A program made the position numbers and the translations under genes. Positions 24,884-31,722 of a stretch of 32,724 bases of DNA are shown one piece after another. The notes beneath the pieces were generated by a model. It saw nothing but the letters and a program-made list of their open reading frames with translations. It made no database searches and had not been told where the DNA came from. Position 1 is the first letter of the stretch. Each line of letters starts with the position of its first letter. The DNA comes from JAAYGT01 sp050252075 (GTDB lineage: Bacteria; Pseudomonadota; Gammaproteobacteria; Burkholderiales; Burkholderiaceae_B): the NCBI GenBank assembly GCA_050252075.1, contig JBFWLP010000030.1:1-32724 (forward strand). Reading direction: 5' to 3'.

Positions 24884-27063
24884 AAGTGATCTCCCGTGCG
24901 CCCAATGCGCCCGCCGCGCAATGCCTCGATCACCTGGTCTTTGGGGCCGTCGGCGACAATACGGCCTCTGTCCATGACGATCAGGCGGTCCACCAGGACC
25001 AGCAGCGCCGTGCGGTGCGTTACCAACAGGACGGTCTTGCCTTCGCAGGCTTTCTTCAAACGGGTTTTCAGCGATGCCTCGCTCTGGTGATCCATGTTGC
25101 TGCTGGGCTCATCGAGCAGAACGATCGGAGGGTCGTTGATCAGTCCCCGGGCGATCGCAATGGCCTGGCGTTGCCCCCCGGAGATGGAGTCGCCCCGCTC
25201 ACCGATCATCATGTTGTAGCCGTCGGGGTGACGCGCGGCGAACTCGTCAACGCCGGAAACCTTTGCCACGGACAACATGCGTTCGTCGTCGACAAACGGG
25301 GCCCCGATGATAAGGTTGTGCTTCAGCGTACCGTAGAACAGCAAAGGGTCTTGCGGTATGTGGCCTACCGAGCGGCGCAGGTCGGCGGGGTCGATCTGGT
25401 TGACGTCGGTACCATCGATCAGCACGGATCCCCGGGTTGGGGCGTACAGACCCAGAATAAGCCGTTCCAGCGTGCTTTTGCCCGACCCCACCCGGCCGAT
25501 GATTCCAACCTTCTCGCCGGCTTCTATTTTGAACGACATCCCGTTCAGCGCCGGCTGTTTGGCACCCGGGTAGGTGAAAGCGACATTGCGAAACTCGATG
25601 GCGCCTTCAAACGCCGATCGCGGAACAAATGTTTTCTTCTCGGGGTGTTCCACCGGCAGTTGCATGTATTCATTGATCGATTCCAGCGATGCCCGGGCGT
25701 TCTGGTACTGCATGATCAGGCCGGCCACCTGGCCCAGCGGCGATATGCAGCGGCCTGCAATCATGGACGAGGCGATGATGCCGCCCATGGAAAGTTCCGC
25801 TTTCTGCACCAGATACACGCCCACGACTACCACGGAAATGGTTACCAGTTGCTGGGCCATCTGCACAAAACCTACGGTCGCTGCCGAAATGAGCTTGACG
25901 CGTGAACCGACATGGGCCAGGAACTTTGTGCTGCTTTCCCAGTTTCGTTGCGAGGCGCCCTGGGCATTGAGGGTTTTAATGGTTTCCAGGCTACCCAGTG
26001 ATTCGACCAGAACAGCGTTGCGCTGCGAGTTTGCCTCAAATGTTTCCTTGACCAGGTGACCGATACGAAACTGGGCGGCCGACGACACGACCAGGACCAG
26101 TATCATGGCCACTGCCGGCGGAATGGCCAGGGTGGGCGATATCCAGACAAGTATGCCCAGAAAAAGAAGCACAAAGGGCAGGTCAACCAGTGTCGTCAAA
26201 CTGGCCGATGCGATGAAGTCGCGTATCGACTCGAACGAGCGCAGGTTGGCGGCGAACGACCCGACCGAAGGCGGGCGGTTTTCCATTTTCAGATCCAGTA
26301 CCCGTTCCATAATTCTGGCCGACAGGTTCACATCGATGCGTTTGCTCGCGGTGTCCACCACATGCGAGCGTATCGTTGTCAATACCAGATTGAACAAAAG
26401 AATCATTGCCACGCCAATGACCATGACCCACAAGGTTTCGATGGCATTGTTGGGGACGACCCGGTCGTAAACGTTCATGGTGAACAGGGGGACGGCCAGT
26501 GCAAACAGGTTGATCAGTACCGCCGACACCAAGGCGTCGCGATACAGTTTGCGGCTTTCAAAAACGGCTTGCCAGAACCAGTGCCGAGCAACGCCATCGT
26601 CGATGCGGCGCGCGGCGCGCTCATCGAACTTGAACAGCGGCTGAACGAATACGACCAGGCCGGTGAAGTCTTGCGCTAGCTCCGAGGTGGTGATGGAAAG
26701 CGCCGTCCCGGTCTCGGGGAACTGCACGGTGCAGGCGGTTTTTCCCGATTGCAGCAGCAGGCAGGCCCGCCCGTTCTTCATTAGCAGAATGGCCGGAAGC
26801 AGCACATCGGGAATCGTGTGCAATGACCGGCGAACGATGCGGGCCGAGCAATTGGCGCGCGCGGCGGCGCGCGGAAGCAACGAGGGCACCAGCCGGTTGT
26901 TCACCAGAGGCAGCCCGCCCGACAGCCCCTGCGGTGTGCAGGGGTAGCCGAGTTTTTTCACCAGATCGACCAGGCATTGCAGCAGCGGATCATCGTGTGT
27001 CAGATGCGGGGGGATGTCCCATTCCTGATCCGATTGCCGCAGCGTGTTCTCCTCAAAGGACAT
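24880..27063 (-). CDS. lapB: LapB-type type I secretion ABC transporter (permease-ATPase)
   Basis: Inner-membrane exporter that drives adhesin secretion, 727 residues from ATG 27063. GAGGA about 8 nt upstream supports this start over ATGs at 27078/27075. The N-terminal 130 residues resemble a C39 peptidase domain but lack the DCG catalytic motif, so this is a C39-like domain that docks unfolded substrate without cutting it. Residues about 170-450 form the ABC membrane domain with six helices. The ATPase domain has Walker A GRVGSGKST (about 523-531), signature SISGGQ (about 626-631), Walker B IVLLDE (about 647-652) and the H-loop VTHR. It overlaps the 73-residue gene upstream by 11 bp and lapC downstream by 4 bp. 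Confidence 0.94.
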   Translation of the reverse strand: MSFEENTLRQSDQEWDIPPHLTHDDPLLQCLVDLVKKLGYPCTPQGLSGGLPLVNNRLVPSLLPRAAARANCSARIVRRSLHTIPDVLLPAILLMKNGRACLLLQSGKTACTVQFPETGTALSITTSELAQDFTGLVVFVQPLFKFDERAARRIDDGVARHWFWQAVFESRKLYRDALVSAVLINLFALAVPLFTMNVYDRVVPNNAIETLWVMVIGVAMILLFNLVLTTIRSHVVDTASKRIDVNLSARIMERVLDLKMENRPPSVGSFAANLRSFESIRDFIASASLTTLVDLPFVLLFLGILVWISPTLAIPPAVAMILVLVVSSAAQFRIGHLVKETFEANSQRNAVLVESLGSLETIKTLNAQGASQRNWESSTKFLAHVGSRVKLISAATVGFVQMAQQLVTISVVVVGVYLVQKAELSMGGIIASSMIAGRCISPLGQVAGLIMQYQNARASLESINEYMQLPVEHPEKKTFVPRSAFEGAIEFRNVAFTYPGAKQPALNGMSFKIEAGEKVGIIGRVGSGKSTLERLILGLYAPTRGSVLIDGTDVNQIDPADLRRSVGHIPQDPLLFYGTLKHNLIIGAPFVDDERMLSVAKVSGVDEFAARHPDGYNMMIGERGDSISGGQRQAIAIARGLINDPPIVLLDEPSSNMDHQSEASLKTRLKKACEGKTVLLVTHRTALLVLVDRLIVMDRGRIVADGPKDQVIEALRGGRIGRTGDHL

Positions 27064-27274
27064 TATCGTCCTCATCAAGCAGATCTAGCGAGTTGCGCAG
27101 ACGCTGGCGTGCCCGCTTGCGCTGATTGATTTTCTCAAGAGCCTGGGGCGGAAGATCGGTCAACCGGATGGTGCCGTTCGCAATCAGTACATCGATAAGA
27201 TCCTCGAGTACACGGATGAAATCCGAGTCAAGTTCGGAAAGGGCGACAACATTGCCGGTACGTTCCTTGGTCAT
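27053..27274 (-). CDS. Conserved small protein (73 aa) between the TolC-type gene and lapB
   Basis: A 73-residue acidic-ended soluble protein. It overlaps the TolC-type gene by 4 bp (ATGA) and lapB by 11 bp, strong evidence that it is translated as part of the exporter operon. No signal peptide or membrane segment is seen. The central part (VLEDLIDVLIANGTIRLTD, then LPPQALEKINQRKRARQRL) resembles, from memory, the C-terminal segment of small bacterial proteins often mislabelled tryptophan synthase beta subunit-like; their function is not known. The helical, charged sequence could suit a protein that binds the transporter or the adhesin before export, but that is inference only. Confidence 0.8.
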   Translation of the reverse strand: MTKERTGNVVALSELDSDFIRVLEDLIDVLIANGTIRLTDLPPQALEKINQRKRARQRLRNSLDLLDEDDNVL

Positions 27275-28950
27275 GGTTTTTCCTTGTCAGCGAGTGATGG
27301 AGCACCGGGCCCCGGCCCGGCAGGGGGCTGAGGAATCGAGGTTAGGGTGGGCGGCTCTACCCCTTTGCCATAGACAACGCCGGCCGGTCGCAGGTTCGAT
27401 GTGTCAGGAACCGGCGTCAGGCAGGCGTTGATGACGTCGTCGGGAAGAATGAGCGCCTGATTTTCCTGCGGTGCACGCACCGGTGCCTGCCGGGCCAGGC
27501 CCAGCGTGGGAAGAAGGCGGTGCGCATAGGAAACCCACTGATACTCCAGCAGCTTCATATCGTATTCACCGTTGATCCGGGCCCGGCGGGAGTCGAACAG
27601 TTCGTTCGCCGTATCCAGCAAGTCGAGCAAAGAACGTTCACCAATCTGGAACTGCTCTTCAGCGCCCCGACTGACACGGCTCATCGCCCGTTCGTGCTCT
27701 TTCAGGAAGGGCATTTGCGCCTTGAGTTTTTCAATATTGTTCCAGGTCGTTGACAGCTCTTGCTGCACATTGCGGCAGGTGTAATCACGCACGTTGCGCG
27801 CCGAATACAACAGCGCGCTGGACTGTTTCAGGCGGGCGCTATCCGCACCACCACGGTACAGGTTGTAGTTCATGATGACCTGGACGCGGTTGCTGAACGT
27901 GCCCACGTTTTCCGCAGTGGGCTGGTCGCGATCGGTGCCGCTGGATGCCCTGAGTTCAAAGGTTGGCGAAAATCCGCCTTTGGCGGCATCCAGCCCGGAT
28001 TGGGCCGCCTGGGCCAGGGCCTGTTTCGACAGCACGGAAGGGTTGGCTTGCAGCGCCATGCGGAAACCCGACTGGTCTTTCAGAACCGGAGAGGGCAGGT
28101 CGGCCAGGTCTTGCAGATCGGACGGCGGGAAATTGCCCACGATGCGCCGGTACCGCTGGGTGACATCATTCAGGTTGTTCTGTTCCGTCATCAAATTGGT
28201 CTGGGCCAGTGCCAGCCGCGCAGCCGCCTGCTCGGTGTCCACCGCGCGCCCAACCCCCGAATCCTGGCGTTCCTGCAGCAGTCGAAGCGTACGCTGGTGC
28301 AGGGCGTAGTTTTCCTGGGCAATGTCGATCATGTGCCGGAATCGCAACACGTCAAGATACGCTTCAACCGTTTCCCGGGCGATATTGTCGGTTGATGCGA
28401 GCAGGTCGTAGTAGGCCGACAGCTTTTCAAACCCCAGTTGCCGGATTGTGCTGGCGGTGGTGTTGCCGTCGTAAAGCAGTTGGCGCAGTTCCAGGTTGTA
28501 GCCGTACCGGCCCCAGTTTTCCGGGGGGGAGCCTGGCACGTTGGCGCGCCACTCATAGCCTCCCTGGGTCTGTACGTTCACTTCGGGGCGCAAATTTCCC
28601 CGCACGATATTCTGACCTTCCACGGCGGCCTGGAACGTTTGCAGGCTGGCCATCACTTCGGGGTTGGTGGTTACCGCTTGCGCCACGACTTGTGACAGGT
28701 TCAGCGGCTCGATGCCGAAAGCGAGCATGGCATTCGGAGTTTCGCCGGAAGACGCCACCGTACTGGTTTTTTCAGGGGAGGCCTGTTTCGGCTGTTTTTC
28801 CGAAGCGGCCGGGGCGGGCGCCTGGATGGGCTGCTGCAAGGTGAGCAGCAAACTTTCAATATTGTCGTACGAGGGGGTCGAGAGTATAGGCGCGCATCCC
28901 GTCAGGGGCACGGCAAGGCAGAGAAAAATACCGATTTGCCTGAAATTCAC
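27271..28950 (-). CDS. lapE: TolC-family outer-membrane channel lipoprotein (LapE-like)
   Basis: Outer-membrane efflux channel of the type I system, expected to carry the adhesin and hold its retention module. About 559 residues from GTG 28950, which has GGGAG 5 nt upstream; an in-frame ATG at 28962 adds four residues. The N-terminus is a lipoprotein signal (FLCLAVPLTGC with lipobox LTGC), followed by a low-complexity Pro/Ala/Ser linker. The two TolC repeats are present (LNLSQVVAQAVTTNPEVMAS and the later QANPSVLSKQALAQAAQSGL), with long helical segments and an ERSLLDLLDTANELFDSR motif near the end of the second. The C-terminal 70 residues are Pro-rich. It is the first gene of the minus-strand operon and overlaps the 73-residue gene by 4 bp. 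Confidence 0.92.
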   Translation of the reverse strand: MNFRQIGIFLCLAVPLTGCAPILSTPSYDNIESLLLTLQQPIQAPAPAASEKQPKQASPEKTSTVASSGETPNAMLAFGIEPLNLSQVVAQAVTTNPEVMASLQTFQAAVEGQNIVRGNLRPEVNVQTQGGYEWRANVPGSPPENWGRYGYNLELRQLLYDGNTTASTIRQLGFEKLSAYYDLLASTDNIARETVEAYLDVLRFRHMIDIAQENYALHQRTLRLLQERQDSGVGRAVDTEQAAARLALAQTNLMTEQNNLNDVTQRYRRIVGNFPPSDLQDLADLPSPVLKDQSGFRMALQANPSVLSKQALAQAAQSGLDAAKGGFSPTFELRASSGTDRDQPTAENVGTFSNRVQVIMNYNLYRGGADSARLKQSSALLYSARNVRDYTCRNVQQELSTTWNNIEKLKAQMPFLKEHERAMSRVSRGAEEQFQIGERSLLDLLDTANELFDSRRARINGEYDMKLLEYQWVSYAHRLLPTLGLARQAPVRAPQENQALILPDDVINACLTPVPDTSNLRPAGVVYGKGVEPPTLTSIPQPPAGPGPGAPSLADKEKP

Positions 28951-29321
28951 TGGGACTCCCATCGTTCATACGTCAAACGACGGCCCCCACGTTCAGGCGC
29001 TTTTCGAAGCGCAACCCCGTTCGTTGTTTTCATACAGCGATACTGTGCTGTCTGGCACGGCGGAGCTACGGGTTTCCGGCCCGTATTCTTGAGGCATAAC
29101 CGTGCGTCTTTTGAGGCGAGCATCTGTGCACAAGAGTTACATTACGGCAAGCGATGTATGCAGATATTGCAAAAAATGCTTAATAATTAAAAACTTGTAA
29201 CGTAAATCTTCAGTGGCTTCGCATGTGTGCAGTTTAGCCTAGTCCCTTGTTGTGTCAACGGGTGCGTTGTGCCAACCGGGCAGGTTTTTTCATGGGTGTC
29301 TCCCATTCACCACAAAAGTCT

Positions 29322-29339
29322 ATTGGCGGGAACGCCAAT
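29322..29339 (-). terminator. Inverted repeat, possible terminator of the 123-residue gene
   Basis: ATTGGCG-GGAA-CGCCAAT is a perfect 7-bp stem with a 4-nt loop, about 39 bp past the stop of the minus-strand gene at 29378. On the minus strand it is followed by AGACTTTTG, a short T run. This is a moderate terminator candidate; it could also be an operator next to the GTTACA/TGTAAC pair. Confidence 0.4.
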
Positions 29340-29358
29340 GTTACATATGTTTTGTAAC
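29340..29358. promoter_or_regulatory. GTTACA-N7-TGTAAC inverted repeat, candidate regulator site
   Basis: Perfect 6-bp inverted half-sites separated by 7 bp. The same half-sites appear again at 29136-29141 and 29196-29201 in the same gap. The spacing of this pair suits a dimeric DNA-binding protein; which one is unknown. Confidence 0.3.
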
Positions 29359-29377
29359 CGGTGTGCCGATACATGTG

Positions 29378-29749
29378 CTAGTTCAACATGCCAGACCGGC
29401 CCGTTTGTCCGGCCTGCTCCTGCGCCTGAATAATCAGCGCTTCCAGGTGCGGGGTGGTTTCCAGTGCCAATGTCATTTCATCGGGCTTGTCAGGGCTTTG
29501 CTGGAGGTGCAAGGTAATGTGCTGGCCTTCAAAGGCCTGAGGGTTGGCCTGGATTTGCACGTATTGATTCAGCAAGCGGTCAACCGCTTTCTGGGCTTCG
29601 GCGACGCGAGCGTCCAGACCGGCATTGGCATGCAGAGCAAACTGTTGCTCAATAACTTTGGCAAGATCCCAGCTGAAAAACAGGAGCGCGTTCGCGCCGT
29701 GGCATTCCGGGTGCAAAAATCCCCAGGATTCATTGTGTGATGGATTCAT
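29378..29749 (-). CDS. Hypothetical protein (123 aa)
   Basis: A 123-residue soluble protein with no recognised domain, signal peptide or membrane segment. It begins MNPSHNESWGFLHPECHGAN and has a helical middle rich in Ala/Gln (VAEAQKAVDRLLNQYVQIQA). AAGGA about 8 nt before the ATG is a good ribosome site. It lies 36 bp after the 64-residue membrane protein gene on the same strand, so the two may be co-transcribed. It is not obviously part of the adhesin system, whose operon starts on the far side of the non-coding region. Confidence 0.65.
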   Translation of the reverse strand: MNPSHNESWGFLHPECHGANALLFFSWDLAKVIEQQFALHANAGLDARVAEAQKAVDRLLNQYVQIQANPQAFEGQHITLHLQQSPDKPDEMTLALETTPHLEALIIQAQEQAGQTGRSGMLN

Positions 29750-29785
29750 GGTGTGTTCCTTCGTGTGCTGATGTGCGATGGCGGC

Positions 29786-29980
29786 TCAGGCGGTGAGCGA
29801 CAAATAGACCAGGGCAATAGCCATTAGCGTGAAATACACGGCTACGCCGGCGCCTATGCTTTTTAAGAGCAACCGCGCCAGCGTGCGGCTGCTGCGCCCT
29901 TGCAGTCCCAGGCGGCGGGTTCCCCACAGCCAGGTCAGGGTGCCGGCCAAAAGGCTGATCAGAATAATCCAGAGCTTCAT
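29786..29980 (-). CDS. Small membrane protein (64 aa), unknown function
   Basis: A 64-residue protein with two hydrophobic segments (LWIILISLLAGTLTWLWG and GAGVAVYFTLMAIALVYLSL) joined by a basic, Arg-rich loop (TRRLGLQGRSSRTLARLLLK). By the positive-inside rule both ends should face the periplasm. No Shine-Dalgarno is seen, but TACAAT lies about 8 nt before the ATG, so a leaderless transcript is possible. It is divergent from ribA, with about 106 bp between start codons. Confidence 0.6.
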   Translation of the reverse strand: MKLWIILISLLAGTLTWLWGTRRLGLQGRSSRTLARLLLKSIGAGVAVYFTLMAIALVYLSLTA

Positions 29981-30032
29981 GGGTGTGATTGTAGCGAACC
30001 CGCTCCCTTTCGCACGGACTTGCCGGGCGAAG

Positions 30033-30038
30033 TATGAT
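30033..30038 (+). promoter_or_regulatory. Possible -10 element of ribA
   Basis: TATGAT matches the sigma-70 -10 consensus at five of six positions and lies 49 nt before the ribA start. No clear -35 is found at the right spacing. Confidence 0.3.
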
Positions 30039-30086
30039 AGAGGTCTTGCAATTCAGCCACTCTCCTGTTCTTTACAGAGGTTTCCT

Positions 30087-30761
30087 ATGCAGTCCTCCCC
30101 TGGCGCTTCCTTGGGTAGCGCATCGCGGTTTACGGACCCCGCTACATCAGCCAGGCCCACCCGTTATCGTCTTGACTACGTTGCCTCCAGCCAGCTGCCT
30201 ACACCCTGGGCCACATTTACCATTCATGTGTTTGCTGATCCGGCAAACGGCAAAGAGCACGTGATGCTCACGTTGGGCGACGTAGCCGGGCCCGAACCTT
30301 TGCTTGCGCGGGTCCATTCCGAATGCCTGACCGGCGATGCGTTGTTCAGCCAGCGTTGCGACTGCGGTGCCCAGTTGCAGGCGGCGCTTCAGATGATCGC
30401 CGCCGAGGGGCGGGGTGCTGTCTTGTACTTGCGACAGGAAGGGCGGGGAATCGGCCTGGTGAACAAGATCCGGGCCTATCAGTTACAAGATCAGGGAGCC
30501 GATACGGTCGAGGCCAACGAGCGGCTGGGTTTTCCGGCCGATATGCGGCGTTACGAGCTGTGCGATCCCATGCTGGCCCATTTTGGCATTACGTCGCTAC
30601 GGTTGCTCACCAATAACCCCCGCAAAGTCAACGCCATGGAAAAACTGGGCATTGCCGTGGCCGAAAGGCTTCCGCTGCAGGTCAACCGAAATCCGCACAA
30701 TGAAAATTACCTGAGCGTCAAGGCGAGCAAGCTGGGGCATTGGCTGAAAGAACGAAGCTGA
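30087..30761 (+). CDS. ribA: GTP cyclohydrolase II RibA
   Basis: RibA opens GTP to 2,5-diamino-6-ribosylamino-4-pyrimidinone 5'-phosphate, the first step of riboflavin synthesis from GTP. It has 224 residues from ATG 30087, with AGAGG 7 nt upstream. The frame extends to 29829 but that part overlaps the divergent small membrane gene and does not look coding. The zinc ligands are in SECLTGDALFSQRCDCGAQ (Cys-x10-Cys-x-Cys). RQEGRGIGLVNKIRAY (catalytic Arg/Tyr and GTP site) and LLTNNPRKV follow. It is a stand-alone RibA without a RibB domain. About 25 extra N-terminal residues are present compared with E. coli RibA (196). It is followed 35 bp later by a LysR gene. Confidence 0.95.
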   Translation: MQSSPGASLGSASRFTDPATSARPTRYRLDYVASSQLPTPWATFTIHVFADPANGKEHVMLTLGDVAGPEPLLARVHSECLTGDALFSQRCDCGAQLQAALQMIAAEGRGAVLYLRQEGRGIGLVNKIRAYQLQDQGADTVEANERLGFPADMRRYELCDPMLAHFGITSLRLLTNNPRKVNAMEKLGIAVAERLPLQVNRNPHNENYLSVKASKLGHWLKERS

Positions 30762-30796
30762 TGGTTTTTCATTGACTGCTTTGCGAGAACGGGGCC

Positions 30797-31717
30797 ATGC
30801 AAGATCTGAACGACATGCTGTATTTTGCCGAGGTTGTGACGCAAGGCGGATTCGCGGCTGCGGCCCGGTCTCTGGGGTTGCCCAAATCGCGTATTTCGCG
30901 GCGTATTGCCCGTCTTGAAACAGAGCTGGGCGTACGCCTGCTTAACCGCACAACGCGCAAGCTGTCGCTCACCATGCCGGGCGAGCTTTACTACCGGCAT
31001 TGTCTTAGCATTCAGCAAGAGGCCCAGGCCGCGGCCGCAGCGGTGGCCATCGTACAGAGCGAACCCCGGGGCCTGCTTCGGGTGGCGTGTCCGGTTACCA
31101 TTGCGCAAACCATTGTGGGGCCCCGTTTGCCGCAGTTTCTGAAAAAATATCCCCTGGTCCAGGTCGACCTGCAGGTCACGAACCGTGCGGTCAATGTGGT
31201 GGAAGAGGGGATCGATGTGGCGTTGCGGGTACGCACCGTACTGGAAGACAGCGCTACCCTGGTTGTCAAGCACCTGGGCCTGACCCAAACCTTGTTGGTG
31301 TGCCATCCGGATCTGCTGTGCGCGGTAGGTACACCTACCGAACCGTCCCAGCTGAACGCATTCGAGCTCGTGGCTATGTCAGTGAACGACGGGCGCATGT
31401 TCTGGCAGCTGTTTGGCCCCGAAGGCCTTCAGTACACCGTCACCAAGCGCCCCTGTTTTGTGGCCGATGACCTTCAAACGCTCAAGCATGCCATTGTGGG
31501 CGGGGTCGGCCTGGGCGTACTGCCCGACTACATGTGCCGGCAGGAAATTGAAGCGGGCAAGCTGGTCGTTGTGTTGCCACACTGGGCTCCCCGGCCGGGT
31601 ATCTTTCATGCAGTGTACGGTTCGCGCCGGGGCCTGGTTCCCGCTGTTCGCGTATTTCTGGATTTTCTGGGTGAAACACTGCAGGCCGGCGGATGGGTGC
31701 GCGGCACGCCGGAGTAA
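30797..31717 (+). CDS. LysR-family transcriptional regulator
   Basis: A 306-residue LysR-type regulator. The N-terminal winged HTH begins DLNDMLYFAEVVTQGGFAAA and continues ARSLGLPKSRISRRIARLE, followed by LGVRLLNRTTRKLSLT, a classic pattern of the CrgA/AaeR-like group. The rest is the periplasmic-binding-protein-like effector domain (about 90-295), with GLLRVACPVTIAQ and GGVGLGVLPDYMC. LysR proteins often control a divergent neighbour, but the gene just upstream (ribA) is co-directional, so the target cannot be deduced. Its stop is 5 bp from the stop of the convergent glycosyltransferase gene. Confidence 0.92.
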   Translation: MQDLNDMLYFAEVVTQGGFAAAARSLGLPKSRISRRIARLETELGVRLLNRTTRKLSLTMPGELYYRHCLSIQQEAQAAAAAVAIVQSEPRGLLRVACPVTIAQTIVGPRLPQFLKKYPLVQVDLQVTNRAVNVVEEGIDVALRVRTVLEDSATLVVKHLGLTQTLLVCHPDLLCAVGTPTEPSQLNAFELVAMSVNDGRMFWQLFGPEGLQYTVTKRPCFVADDLQTLKHAIVGGVGLGVLPDYMCRQEIEAGKLVVVLPHWAPRPGIFHAVYGSRRGLVPAVRVFLDFLGETLQAGGWVRGTPE

Positions 31718-31722
31718 CACGG

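Larger units (their letters stand above)
28963..29377. other. Non-coding region upstream of the exporter operon
   Basis: About 415 bp with no credible gene. It contains an AT-rich core near 29165-29205, which is likely to hold the minus-strand operon promoter although no clear -35/-10 pair is seen. It also has four GTTACA/TGTAAC half-sites (29136, 29196, 29340, 29353), a GCGCTT-TTCG-AAGCGC hairpin at 28997-29012 in the expected leader of the TolC-type gene, and the inverted repeat at 29322-29339. Confidence 0.55.

Noticed and set aside
28936..29190. An 84-codon open frame in the region upstream of the TolC-type gene
   Set aside because: It overlaps the start of the TolC-type gene in antisense, lacks a good ribosome site and has no recognisable pattern; the region looks regulatory.
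29829..30086. An 86-residue N-terminal extension of RibA
   Set aside because: It runs antisense through the small membrane gene, does not resemble RibA, and ATG 30087 has a good ribosome site.
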